From: Caldilineaceae bacterium
Lineage (GTDB): Bacteria; Chloroflexota; Anaerolineae; Caldilineales; Caldilineaceae
DNA length: 64,000 bases
Direction of reading: 5' to 3'
Assembly (NCBI GenBank): GCA_026645575.1
Contig: JAPKMW010000006.1
Location: 62,001 to 126,000 of the forward strand
Shown: positions 23,772 through 31,356 of the stretch, one piece after another
How positions within the stretch are numbered: position 1 is the stretch's first letter
Layout of the letters: each line of letters opens with the position of its first letter
Notes under the pieces: model-generated
Told to the model about the DNA's origin: nothing
What the model saw: only the letters and a program-made list of their open reading frames with translations
The model's database searches: none
Translations under genes and position numbers: made by a program

Positions 23772-24110
23772 TCAGAAAATCCAGAAGATTAGCGCGTTGA
23801 GTAGCGCCAGTACAATCGCTGCCAACACGGCTGTCAAAAATCCGCCACGCAGACGGAAGCCATCCACAAATTGCGCCGCCAGCCAGATCATCAAGCCATT
23901 CAGCACCAGCGCAAACAGCCCCAACGTGAGCAACGTCACCGGGAAGAGGAGAAAGCCCAAGACAGGGCGCAAGCTGGCGTTGAGTAGACCAATCACCAGC
24001 GCGGCAATCAATGAGGATCTGAAATTTTTGACCTCAATCCCCAACGACAAACCAGACATAATCATGAGGCTGATCGCAGTGACCAGCCAGACGGCTAAAA
24101 AGTACCCCAT
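23772..24110 (-). CDS. Small membrane protein, phage-holin superfamily IV type
   Basis: 112 aa. Start MGYFLAVWLVTAISLMIMSG at 24110 follows GGAGAAG; the longer frame reads through the next gene. Pattern: FRSSLIAALVIGLLNASLRPVLGFLLFPVTLLTLGLFALVLNGLMIWLA matches the PF04020 four-helix family (pieces: GLLNASLRPVLGFL, LTLGLFALVLNGLM). Despite the name, most members are ordinary bacterial membrane proteins of unknown role. It follows a 73-aa membrane protein by 11 nt. Confidence 0.82.
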   Translation of the reverse strand: MGYFLAVWLVTAISLMIMSGLSLGIEVKNFRSSLIAALVIGLLNASLRPVLGFLLFPVTLLTLGLFALVLNGLMIWLAAQFVDGFRLRGGFLTAVLAAIVLALLNALIFWIF

Positions 24111-24121
24111 CGATCTTCTCC

Positions 24122-24343
24122 TTAAAAGATTGCCCGTACCAGTAACATAAAGCCAATGATGATCAGTGGCACGCCCAGAATCGCACCGATAATCGTGATG
24201 CTCAGGGCCACCCCGGCGACCAACAACACAAAGCCGATCAAGGCGGCCACCAATCGGCCTGTTAGTTTTAGAATTCCCGTAATCAACTGCGCCAACACAT
24301 AGAATGGCCACAGAATCCACGGAACACGTTTATGGGTTGTCAT
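24122..24343 (-). CDS. 73-aa membrane protein of unknown function
   Basis: MTTHKRVPWILWPFYVLAQL opens the protein; two hydrophobic helices follow, the second VALSITIIGAILGVPLIIIGFML. The AAAGGAGGGC ribosome site lies in the 3' arm of a hairpin that is followed by six Ts and then the ATG, so expression may be gated by that structure. Cotranscribed with the holin-type membrane protein gene. I do not recognise a named family with confidence. Confidence 0.65.
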   Translation of the reverse strand: MTTHKRVPWILWPFYVLAQLITGILKLTGRLVAALIGFVLLVAGVALSITIIGAILGVPLIIIGFMLLVRAIF

Positions 24344-24383
24344 AAAAAAGCCCTCCTTTGCGTTACAGTACGCAGAGGAGGGC
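24344..24383 (-). terminator. Terminator-like hairpin overlapping the ribosome site
   Basis: On the minus strand GCCCTCCTCTGCGT (24383-24370), loop, ACGCAAAGGAGGGC (24363-24350), then TTTTTT and ATG. The 3' arm contains the Shine-Dalgarno sequence. The structure could act as an intrinsic terminator or as an occluding stem. Confidence 0.7.
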
Positions 24384-24406
24384 AATAAGTTTCCATACAG
24401 CACATA

Positions 24407-24456
24407 TGACCCAAGGCTCGACAAGCTTGGGTCACTGCAAGCGGTCGTGATATAAT
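24407..24456 (+). promoter_or_regulatory. Promoter of the AAA-nuclease gene with inverted repeat
   Basis: TTGGGT (24427-24432), 18-nt spacer, TATAAT (24451-24456), then 6 nt to ATG 24463. TGACCCAAG (24407-24415) and CTTGGGTCA (24426-24434) flank the -35, a possible operator. Confidence 0.65.
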
Positions 24457-24462
24457 ACTGCC

Positions 24463-26019
24463 ATGCGTTTCTTTAACACCACGGGGCCTTGTAACCCGAC
24501 CGACCACTATATGTTGCCGGCCACGGCGCGCCTGGAAGAGTTGAACATCGAGCGGCTGCTGGCCCAGAAGTCCTACTTTATTCTTCATGCCCCGCGCCAG
24601 ACCGGCAAGACGACGGCCATCCTCGAATTGGCGCGCCAGTTGACGGCGGCGGGTCAATATATCGGCGTGGTTGTCTCGATGGAGATCGGCGCCGGCTTTC
24701 CGGCTGACATTGATGCCGCCGAACGTGCCATCCTGGGCGCCTGGCGGCGCGCCATCCGCTTTCAATTGCCGAAAAATTATCACCCACCGGTTTGGCAGCC
24801 GGACGCGCCAGCGGGACAGCGGCTGCACGAATTCTTTGGTGAATGGGCCTTACATGCGCCGCTGCCCCTGGCGATCTTTATCGATGAGATTGATGCGTTG
24901 CAGGACAATGTGCTGATTTCCGTGCTGCGGCAGTTGCGGGATGGCTTTTCGCAGCGGCCCACCGCCTTTCCTAGCTCAGTTGCGCTGATCGGGCTGCGCG
25001 ATGTGCGCGACTACAAGGTGAAGTCCGGCGGTTCGCCCTATCTCAACACGCCTAGTCCCTTTAACATTGCCGTGCGCTCGTTCACCATGCGTAATTTTAC
25101 GGTTGAGGAAGTTAGCGCCTTGCTGGGGCAACACACGGCTGACACAGGACAACGATTTACGCTAGATGCCATTGCGCGCCTTTTTGATCTGACCCAAGGG
25201 CAGCCGTGGCTGGTCAATGCACTGGCGAAGGTCTGTATCGAGGAGTTGATGCCGGACCGTACCCAGTCAATTGTGATTGACCAGATCAATGAGGCCAAAG
25301 AACTGTTGATCCAGCGGCGACAGACGCACTTGGGTCAGTTAGCCGACAAATTGCGCGAGGAGCGCGTCCGCAGCGTAATTGAGCCGATTCTGGCTGGCGA
25401 TGTATTGGATGCCGTGCCCCCGGATGATTTAGATTATGTGGTTGATTTGGGATTGGCGCGTCCGATCGGCGCTGGCCGATTGGCGATTGCGAATGCAATT
25501 TATGGTGAGGTAATTCCGCGTATCCTGGCTGCCAGCACACAGGCATCGTTACCGACGATTCAGCCCACTTGGCTCAACGCCGACGGCTCGCTCAATCTTA
25601 GCCGATTGTTGGAGGCTTTTCTTGCCTTTTGGCGACAACATGGTCAACCGCTGCTACAAAGCGCGCCCTATCATGAGATCGCGCCCCATTTGGTGCTGAT
25701 GGCCTTCCTGCATCGCGTCGTGAACGGCAACGGCAGAATTGAGCGGGAGTATGCCATTGGGTCGGGCCGGCTGGATCTTTGTCTCTACTATGGCGATGCC
25801 CGACAAGCGATGGAACTCAAAGTCTGGCGCGATGGCGATAGTGATCCGCTGACGCAAGGCTTGAAACAACTGGATGATTACCTTAGCGGCTTGGGCCTAG
25901 CCACCGGCTGGCTGGTCATCTTTGACCAACGTAGTGGTCAGCCGCCCATCAGCCAACGCACCACTTCGACTACTACAACCACCCCTAGCGGTCGCAGTGT
26001 GACGGTGATTCGCGCGTAG
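24463..26019 (+). CDS. AAA-like ATPase with C-terminal PD-(D/E)XK nuclease-type domain
   Basis: 518 aa. Walker A HAPRQTGKTT (residues 43-52); Walker B FIDEID near 140; sensor-like region VALIGLRDVRD near 185. A winged-helix-like middle (FTVEEVSALLGQHT, TQGQPWLVNALA) is typical of STAND-like/archaeal-type ATPases. The C-terminal part has GSGRLDLCLYYG and AMELKVWRDG, a D-x(n)-E-x-K nuclease core about residues 432-452. Family is widespread in Cyanobacteria and Chloroflexota; role unproven, possibly mobile-element or defence related. Probably leaderless. A second, unrelated-in-detail AAA-nuclease is at 55519-57288. Confidence 0.83.
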   Translation: MRFFNTTGPCNPTDHYMLPATARLEELNIERLLAQKSYFILHAPRQTGKTTAILELARQLTAAGQYIGVVVSMEIGAGFPADIDAAERAILGAWRRAIRFQLPKNYHPPVWQPDAPAGQRLHEFFGEWALHAPLPLAIFIDEIDALQDNVLISVLRQLRDGFSQRPTAFPSSVALIGLRDVRDYKVKSGGSPYLNTPSPFNIAVRSFTMRNFTVEEVSALLGQHTADTGQRFTLDAIARLFDLTQGQPWLVNALAKVCIEELMPDRTQSIVIDQINEAKELLIQRRQTHLGQLADKLREERVRSVIEPILAGDVLDAVPPDDLDYVVDLGLARPIGAGRLAIANAIYGEVIPRILAASTQASLPTIQPTWLNADGSLNLSRLLEAFLAFWRQHGQPLLQSAPYHEIAPHLVLMAFLHRVVNGNGRIEREYAIGSGRLDLCLYYGDARQAMELKVWRDGDSDPLTQGLKQLDDYLSGLGLATGWLVIFDQRSGQPPISQRTTSTTTTTPSGRSVTVIRA

Positions 26020-26022
26020 TGT

Positions 26023-27243
26023 CTATGGCTGCAAACGGCCATACGTTAAGGAGCGCCACAGCCATTCCAACGGGCCGTAGCGGAAGCGCGTCATCCACCA
26101 TGACGAGAAAATGAGCTGAAAGCCCCAAATCGCTACCACAAACAACCATTGCGCCGCTCGATTTACGCTCCCAAAGAGACCCAAGCCCCACCCGTAGAAG
26201 ATAAAGGTGGCAAGCAAGGATTGTCCGATGTAGTTCGTGAGCGCCATTTTGCCGACGTTGGCGAGGCCATCTTGTACGTTGCGCCACCGGTCCGTGTGGC
26301 TCCAGAGCATGATCAGCGCCACATAGCCAAAGGCCGTGAAGGGCGTTGCCACATGGTTAAAAATTTGGCCGGCAAATGGTGAGTAGAGCGCATCCCAGCC
26401 CTTTTGCTCGTGCAAGACCAACCCGATGATCGAAAGTAGTGGGCCAACGCTCAAGCCGGTCAACAACAGACGGCGATAGAATGCGGTACTCTTGCCGGCG
26501 GTCACAACCCCCCACGAAAATAGCGCCATGCCGATCAACATCATGCCCAGCGCTCGTGTGAAAAAGTTGTAGAGCAAGGCAATGTAATAGAACGCCGCGG
26601 CCAGACTCTCGGTATCGGTGGCTTCATAGGTGGTGGCAAGCCGGTATGAGCCAAGATAGCTGTCAATTTTCGCCTGGATCATGGCTGGGGAAGGTTGCCA
26701 TAGCGCGACAAGTTCCGCAATCGACGCATCATCCAACTGTGCGGCCGCAGCGCCTGCCGCCCAATAAACCAACACCGGCGACAGAAAGATCACCAGCCCC
26801 AGCACAAATTGCCGGCGCGTCGCCAGTTTGCGGAGCGGATACAACACAAATGCCGACAGCGCGTAGAGCGCCAAGACATCGCCTGACCAGATCAGATTCA
26901 TGTGCATCAGGCCAATCACCAATAGCCAGAAATTGCGCGTGTAGTGATAGCGTGCTGGATTGCTGCCTTTGCTTTCCGTTTTGTTGGTAATGAGGACCAC
27001 GCTGGCACCAAACAACAGCGAAAATAAAGCCATGAACTTATTTTCAGCGACCACATGCACCAGCGCATACGCAAGGCGATCATACCATGCGGCGCCAAAA
27101 AGCGTTGTCGGGTTGAAATACGCGATCTGGGGCATCGCGTAGAACATGATATTCATGAGCAAAATACCAAGCAAAGCGAAGCCGCGTAGGGTATCTATGG
27201 CTACAATGCGTTTCGGACTTGCGCTATCGGTCTGTTGTAGCAT
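26023..27243 (-). CDS. DUF418 (YeiB-like) membrane protein
   Basis: 406 aa, about ten membrane helices. The opening RIVAIDTLRGFALLGILLMNI is the hallmark of the family; the C-terminal DUF418 part includes VGKMALTNYIGQSLLATFIFYGWGLGLFG (in parts: GKMALTNYIGQS) and FRYGPLEWLWRSLTYG. Function is not established; related acyltransferase-3 folds suggest transport or acyl transfer. Its stop lies 3 nt from that of the convergent AAA gene. Confidence 0.9.
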   Translation of the reverse strand: MLQQTDSASPKRIVAIDTLRGFALLGILLMNIMFYAMPQIAYFNPTTLFGAAWYDRLAYALVHVVAENKFMALFSLLFGASVVLITNKTESKGSNPARYHYTRNFWLLVIGLMHMNLIWSGDVLALYALSAFVLYPLRKLATRRQFVLGLVIFLSPVLVYWAAGAAAAQLDDASIAELVALWQPSPAMIQAKIDSYLGSYRLATTYEATDTESLAAAFYYIALLYNFFTRALGMMLIGMALFSWGVVTAGKSTAFYRRLLLTGLSVGPLLSIIGLVLHEQKGWDALYSPFAGQIFNHVATPFTAFGYVALIMLWSHTDRWRNVQDGLANVGKMALTNYIGQSLLATFIFYGWGLGLFGSVNRAAQWLFVVAIWGFQLIFSSWWMTRFRYGPLEWLWRSLTYGRLQP

Positions 27244-27280
27244 GGAGGTTCCTGTATCGAGTCGGTTTGTTCACATGGAA

Positions 27281-27820
27281 CTATACCAGAGAATAATAGA
27301 AGGCCAACCAGTTGAACACGGCAACCGCCAACCAGAAGGGCGTAAAGACGATGCCTACATTTTTGCCAATGCGCGACACCTTGGGGTGATTCCCCAAAAA
27401 TGGAACACCCGCATGGTTCGCATTCACGAGCATCATCAACACGGCAACCACACCAAAGACGAAGTGCAATGAGTTGCGCTCAACCAGAGTCAGCATGGTT
27501 AGCCCGTAGATCGCTCCCGCAGCCACCGCGCTAAAACCAATGGCCCCTTGGCGTTGCTCGAAGAGCATAAGAAAGACGTAGTCCGCCCCAGCGCTTTTCT
27601 TCTCCGTTGGCGCAGCTTGAAGAGCAGCATCCAACATCGTAATTTGCTCGTCATACGTCAAACTCTTGGTGCGGCTAGGTAACGTAAAGCCGAAAAATGG
27701 AAGCACCCAGTTCACAATCCAGCGCGCTTGCATGGGAAACAACACCTCAATACCATGAATCGTCACAGGTACGATGGAGAGAATGAGTCCCATACTGGAA
27801 ATAAGCATTTCGTTTTGCAT
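27281..27820 (-). CDS. Unknown four-helix membrane protein
   Basis: 179 aa. Start MQNEMLISSMGLILSIVPVT at 27820. Predicted helices near residues 8-28, 95-120, 122-140 and 155-175. A soluble loop SRTKSLTYDEQITMLDAAL lies between. No named family recognised. Its upstream leader (27834-27895) closely resembles that of the NTF2-like lipoprotein gene (28911-28973), suggesting common control. Confidence 0.6.
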   Translation of the reverse strand: MQNEMLISSMGLILSIVPVTIHGIEVLFPMQARWIVNWVLPFFGFTLPSRTKSLTYDEQITMLDAALQAAPTEKKSAGADYVFLMLFEQRQGAIGFSAVAAGAIYGLTMLTLVERNSLHFVFGVVAVLMMLVNANHAGVPFLGNHPKVSRIGKNVGIVFTPFWLAVAVFNWLAFYYSLV

Positions 27821-27833
27821 AGTGATAGTCCTA

Positions 27834-27895
27834 TCATGACTCCAGTTGGTTGATTTGGATGGTTTTGCGTGTGCGACCATTGACCGCGCACATTG
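27834..27895 (-). repeat. Upstream leader copy shared with 28911-28973
   Basis: Shares ACTCCAGTTGGTTGA, TTTGGAT.GTTTTGCG and GACCAT.GA.CGCGC with the region upstream of the lipoprotein gene, apart from a 7-nt gap. Position directly ahead of two start codons suggests duplicated regulatory DNA. Confidence 0.6.
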
Positions 27896-27916
27896 CGATA
27901 AATCGGAAGGTACGCT

Positions 27917-27987
27917 TCAGGTGTGACGCATCGGCCAAGTGAAGATCCGAAACTTGTATCCGGTTATGGCCGGTGCGTCACACCTGA
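27917..27987. repeat. Intergenic hairpin, 19 of 20 bp paired
   Basis: TCAGGTGTGACGCA (27917-27930) pairs with TGCGTCACACCTGA (27974-27987), extended by CGGCC with GGCCG after one mismatch. Lies just past the lipoprotein stop codon (minus strand). Confidence 0.7.
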
Positions 27988-27997
27988 GGCTGAATCG

Positions 27998-28909
27998 TTA
28001 CTCAAACCCGAACATACTGTTGTCGTTGGCTAACCCTTCTGTCGGAATCGCCTGAATCACATCCCAATGCTCGGCAACCTTGCCATCTTCAAAGCGCAGC
28101 AAATCATAGAAGACGGAGTGAACGCCCTTCGCTGTGCCCTCGGAAATAGAAAGAACAAAGTTGCCTTCGCCAATCAGTTTATGATTTTTCGTGTATATCC
28201 ATTCTTCTCTGGCAAACGCTTCAAAAATGGCTGGAACACCGTCCGCTACTGTGGGGCTATGTTGTTTGTACTCGGGAAGAAAGTTCTCTGTGACAACGGC
28301 ACCGACTTCTTCCGGCGTGCCATTGATGACAACATCAAAAATCTGCGCGGCAATGGCCTTATTCGCTTCGGTTTTGTCCAAATCCGTAATCTCAGTTGCA
28401 CCATCGGTCAAGGTTCTGCCGGACGGATTGGGTGGCGTGTTGGGCATCAGAGCATCCCAGTGTTCGGCGAGCAATCCATCTTCATCAATCCGCAAGACAT
28501 CAAACGACACCATTTCCTCGGCGCCAAAGGGTGTGGCGTTGCTCCAGAGGTTATGGGCAACCACATAATTCCCATCTTGAAGCAATCGAACGGTGTTTAC
28601 TTGGGTTTGATTCTCTTCCAGAACGGGGAGTAGGCTCAAAAACGCATCTCTTCCCGTCGGAATATAGGGGTTGTGTTGGATATACGCTGGATGCAACAGC
28701 GCGCCGGCTTGACTCGCGTCATACGAGTTTACGGCACTCACAAATGACCGAACTGTTTCTTTGTTCACTTGAATCTCCGCTTGTTTATCTACAGCCTGCT
28801 CGACGGCCTGTGCCGGCTGCTCCGGCTGAGGCACGCTCACGATGCCCGTACAGCCGACAAGGGTCGCGGCAAAGGCAAGAAAAAAGACGAAAGATCTGAT
28901 AATAGACAT
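27998..28909 (-). CDS. Lipoprotein with two SnoaL/NTF2-like domains
   Basis: 303 aa. Start MSIIRSFVFFLAFAATLVGC at 28909; lipobox ending at Cys20. Two tandem NTF2-like folds: NKETVRSFVSAVNSYDASQAG to EHWDALMP, and ANKAIAAQIFDVVINGTPEEV to EHWDVIQAI. Both copies keep the H-N-P or QHSP strand and the final EHWD. Such domains bind or isomerise small hydrophobic molecules; an extracytoplasmic place is inferred from the lipobox. Possibly an ancient internal duplication. Confidence 0.8.
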   Translation of the reverse strand: MSIIRSFVFFLAFAATLVGCTGIVSVPQPEQPAQAVEQAVDKQAEIQVNKETVRSFVSAVNSYDASQAGALLHPAYIQHNPYIPTGRDAFLSLLPVLEENQTQVNTVRLLQDGNYVVAHNLWSNATPFGAEEMVSFDVLRIDEDGLLAEHWDALMPNTPPNPSGRTLTDGATEITDLDKTEANKAIAAQIFDVVINGTPEEVGAVVTENFLPEYKQHSPTVADGVPAIFEAFAREEWIYTKNHKLIGEGNFVLSISEGTAKGVHSVFYDLLRFEDGKVAEHWDVIQAIPTEGLANDNSMFGFE

Positions 28910-28910
28910 G

Positions 28911-28973
28911 TCATCACTCCAGTTGGTTGAGTTGGTTTTGGATAGTTTTGCGCACTCGACCATCGAGCGCGCG
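28911..28973 (-). repeat. Upstream leader copy shared with 27834-27895
   Basis: Counterpart of the leader before the 179-aa membrane protein gene. On the coding strand it ends CAACCAACTGGAGTGATGAC before the ATG at 28909, so it also supplies a GGAG ribosome site. Confidence 0.6.
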
Positions 28974-29055
28974 TTTCGTGAATTCGAGAGCACTACACAC
29001 ATGAATGACCGAACTTCTTATTTTTCTTCTGAATTTTCTCCTTTCATCAGCGTGC

Positions 29056-29101
29056 TGCCCTGACAACACCTCAGGTTGTAGATTTAGGTGCTTGGTGGTA
29101 T
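29056..29101. repeat. Degenerate copy of the SDR/TetR control region
   Basis: GTGCTGCCCTGACA followed by AGGTTGTAGATTTA and TGGTGGTAT repeats, with gaps, the sequence at 30138-30199. The pair flanks the SDR gene as direct repeats. The RTACC half of the operator is lost here. Confidence 0.6.
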
Positions 29102-29136
29102 GTTCGCGGTTTAGCGCGCTCGGCATGGCCGCTTGG

Positions 29137-30006
29137 TCAAGCAGATACGCCGCCCAATACACCTTCCAGTTGCATTTCTTGGAGAATCTTGTCCTGAATG
29201 GGCTGGGTCAGGCGGTTCATTTCGTCTACGCCCCAACTGATGCCGACCTGCGTCCGCATCGGGCGCTTGCCGGCGGGCATTTCGGCAAGGGTCAAGTAGG
29301 CGTTGACCACCAATTGCGGATCAGGGGCGCCGTCGCTCGACAGCATCTGGGCAAATTGCGCGCCCATAGCGGTTGGCACGCCGGCCAGGGCGCCATAGGA
29401 GGCAAGCACATCACCAAGGGCGGGTGGCCGGCCCGCTGCCAAAAGACCGGTGCCGAAGGGGCCAGGCTCGACGATGGCGATGTCCACACCAAAGGGCGCC
29501 ACCTCATAGCGCAGGGCTTGCGAGTAGCCCTCCAGCGCGTGTTTGGTGGCGGTATAGGTGCCGAAGAAGGGCGGCGAGATGCGACCGACGAGCGAGCTGG
29601 TGTTGATGATCAAACCGCTGCCCGCCTTGCGCATCGCGGGCAGAACCGCCTGCATGGTCCGAATGACGCTGTAGTAGTTGGCGTTCATCTGCTCATGGGC
29701 TTGCTCGACGCTGAAGGCCTCGGTGATGCCGAGAAACATGATGCCGGCATTATTGATCAGGAGATCTACTTTTCCTTCTGTGGCAATGATGCCGCCGATG
29801 GCTTGTTGAACCGAAGCATCGTCGGTTACGTCCATATCTACCACGGTGATCTGGGCAGAATGACCTTCTAGTTCTGCCTTTTTGCCAGCGTTTTTCCCAC
29901 TTGGGTTGCGCATGGTGGCAAAGACTTTGTAGCCTTTGTCGGCAAAGTCTTTAGCGGCCTTTAAGCCAAATCCGCTGCTGCTACCTGTGATGATGATGTT
30001 TTTCAT
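29137..30006 (-). CDS. Short-chain dehydrogenase/reductase
   Basis: 289 aa classical SDR. TGSSSGFG (TGxxxGxG cofactor site, residues 7-14), INNAG near 90, catalytic Ser in INTSSLVGR near 140, YTATK (Tyr/Lys pair) near 155, and PGPFGTGLL after it. The Arg at MRNPSG suggests NADP(H) preference. Substrate unknown. Divergent from a TetR gene; its promoter TTAACA-17-TATAAT on the minus strand (30093-30065) overlaps two operator palindromes, so TetR repression is very likely. Confidence 0.9.
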   Translation of the reverse strand: MKNIIITGSSSGFGLKAAKDFADKGYKVFATMRNPSGKNAGKKAELEGHSAQITVVDMDVTDDASVQQAIGGIIATEGKVDLLINNAGIMFLGITEAFSVEQAHEQMNANYYSVIRTMQAVLPAMRKAGSGLIINTSSLVGRISPPFFGTYTATKHALEGYSQALRYEVAPFGVDIAIVEPGPFGTGLLAAGRPPALGDVLASYGALAGVPTAMGAQFAQMLSSDGAPDPQLVVNAYLTLAEMPAGKRPMRTQVGISWGVDEMNRLTQPIQDKILQEMQLEGVLGGVSA

Positions 30007-30030
30007 TTGAATCTCCGCCTTTTTGTAAGA

Positions 30031-30246
30031 ATACCGCAGGGTATATATTTGTGTACCGGTCGGTATTATATTGGGGGATTCAACCTTTGTTAAATTAAGA
30101 TACCAGTTGGTATAAAATTTATGTTTCTACTTCAAAGGTGCTGCCCTGACACAATCACAGCGATCATTTTAGGTTGTAGATTTACGTACCTTGTGGTATA
30201 ATATTGAAAAATTCAACCATTGCCAAATTAAGATACCAATTGGTAC
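30031..30246. promoter_or_regulatory. Five TetR operators between SDR and TetR genes
   Basis: RTACC-N4-GGTAY palindromes at 30031-30044, 30053-30066, 30100-30113, 30186-30199 and 30233-30246. The second/third and fourth/fifth pairs are each 47 bp apart, reflecting a tandem duplication of the control region. A plus-strand promoter TTGTAG (30174-30179)-17-TATAAT (30197-30202) serves tetR. Confidence 0.85.
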
Positions 30247-30252
30247 TAAAAT

Positions 30253-30885
30253 ATGACTTCGAATACAACCATGGCGAAAGCATCTAGAGGGCGTCCAAAA
30301 ACGATGGATCGCGAACAAATATTGGCGGTGGCGATGCAGGCGTACTGGCGGGACGATGTTGACAGCATATCGGTAAATGAGATTTGTCGGTGCGCGGAAG
30401 TCTCTAAACCAGGTCTGTACCGTGAATTCGGCAATGAAGACGGGTTGATGAAAGCGGTCCTTGTCGCCTACCAGCAACAGGTGCTTGCACCGGTATACCA
30501 GTTGATCGCCGCGGATGTGCCCTTTCGCAAGACACTCGATAGCCTTGTATCCATCGTGACGAGGAGTGGTGATGCGCAATTTTTAGGTGATGATCAAGCG
30601 GTGCCGAGTGGGTGCCTGTTTGTAAAAATGCGCGAATCCTATCGGCGTTTGGGGGAAGAAACACGCGCAGAAATTGATCAGGCCAAGGAAAAGACATTGA
30701 CCCTCTATGCGGATTGGGTGGAGCGGGCGCGGGCAAAAGGGGAGTTTACCGGCGACATGCCTTCACGCTTTGCCGCTATCTACATCGACGCGCAACTCAA
30801 TAATGCACTGTCACTCCTCGCTCGCGGCGAACCAAACGATGAGGTGAAGCAGATCCTGACCGTGGCTTTTTCGATGCTGGGGTGA
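30253..30885 (+). CDS. TetR-family regulator
   Basis: 210 aa. GRPKTMDREQILAVAMQAYW begins the DNA-binding domain; ISVNEICRCAEVSKPGLYREFGNEDGLM is the helix-turn-helix (in parts: EICRCAEVSKPGLYREF). The C-terminal region carries GCLFVKMRESYRRLG, like YcdC/NemR-type TetR proteins that sense electrophiles through Cys. Start could be 30253 or the ATG at 30271 (MAKASRGRP). It likely represses itself and the divergent SDR via the five operators. Confidence 0.88.
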   Translation: MTSNTTMAKASRGRPKTMDREQILAVAMQAYWRDDVDSISVNEICRCAEVSKPGLYREFGNEDGLMKAVLVAYQQQVLAPVYQLIAADVPFRKTLDSLVSIVTRSGDAQFLGDDQAVPSGCLFVKMRESYRRLGEETRAEIDQAKEKTLTLYADWVERARAKGEFTGDMPSRFAAIYIDAQLNNALSLLARGEPNDEVKQILTVAFSMLG

Positions 30886-30924
30886 GTATGATTGCTCATC
30901 AAACTATGTAACTGGCAGAAAATA

Positions 30925-30969
30925 ATTGCTTCAAAAGTCACAGCCGATCCGTCGCTCCAGCCTGTTGCC
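30925..30969 (+). pseudogene. Fragment of the K+ channel gene
   Basis: 45 nt matching 37151-37195 of the channel gene at 40 of 45 positions (ATTGCTTCAAAA, then CCAGCCTGTTGCC). The rest of the channel is missing; the sequence jumps to the dioxygenase leader. Confidence 0.8.
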
Positions 30970-31156
30970 AAGGTAAATCCAGTAACAAACAATCAAGAAC
31001 TATTGCTTCCCCTACCTACACCACGTCGGATCGACTAATGCTGGACTTTGCCGTCCACGGGCTGGTTGCCCTCGCACCCGAAAGCCTGGGCATCCCGGCG
31101 GCGATTCACGAACGAGTGTACACCGAGGGAAAGGCGGTTCACTACACGAGTGCGCG
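30970..31156 (+). pseudogene. Fragment of the dioxygenase-HEAT gene
   Basis: Matches 38326-38514, the leader and first about 58 codons of the dioxygenase-HEAT gene (AAGGTAAATCCAGT, CTGGACTTTGCCGTCC, GAAAGCCTGGGCATCCCGGC). The start GTG is changed to GTA and small indels break the frame, so it is not translated. Confidence 0.85.
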
Positions 31157-31158
31157 CT

Positions 31159-31265
31159 TGAGGATGAGCATTGGACCAATATTGCGCCAGTGACCCACAG
31201 CAGGTTGCGATCACCACCGCAATGACTGCGGAAGGACCAATCGCTGACCCGCTGTGGGTCACTAG
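31159..31265 (+). pseudogene. Fragment of the CDGSH gene
   Basis: Matches about 20104-20212 of the CDGSH gene: GGATGAGCATT, CAGCAGGTTGCGATCACCAC, GCGGAAGGAC and CTGTGGGT. Neither CDGSH motif is included. It directly abuts the dioxygenase fragment. Confidence 0.85.
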
Positions 31266-31356
31266 CGCAACGATCAACAAGATGCCGGCGAAGGTGTTGA
31301 GGAATGTTCCTTTTGCAAGGATTGGCGCTTTTCCCATTTCACACGGCAAGGCCAGG

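Larger units (their letters stand above)
30886..31356. other. Gene-fragment mosaic region
   Basis: 471 bp without an intact gene, made of adjoining fragments of genes found elsewhere in the window (next entries). After 31265, the minus-strand reading MGKAPILAKGTFLNTFAGIL, followed by LLIVALVT, looks like the start of a membrane protein cut off at the junction. Confidence 0.7.

Noticed and set aside
23772..24110. Holin-type protein as a sign of prophage
   Set aside because: The PF04020 group is mostly non-phage; no other phage genes are nearby.
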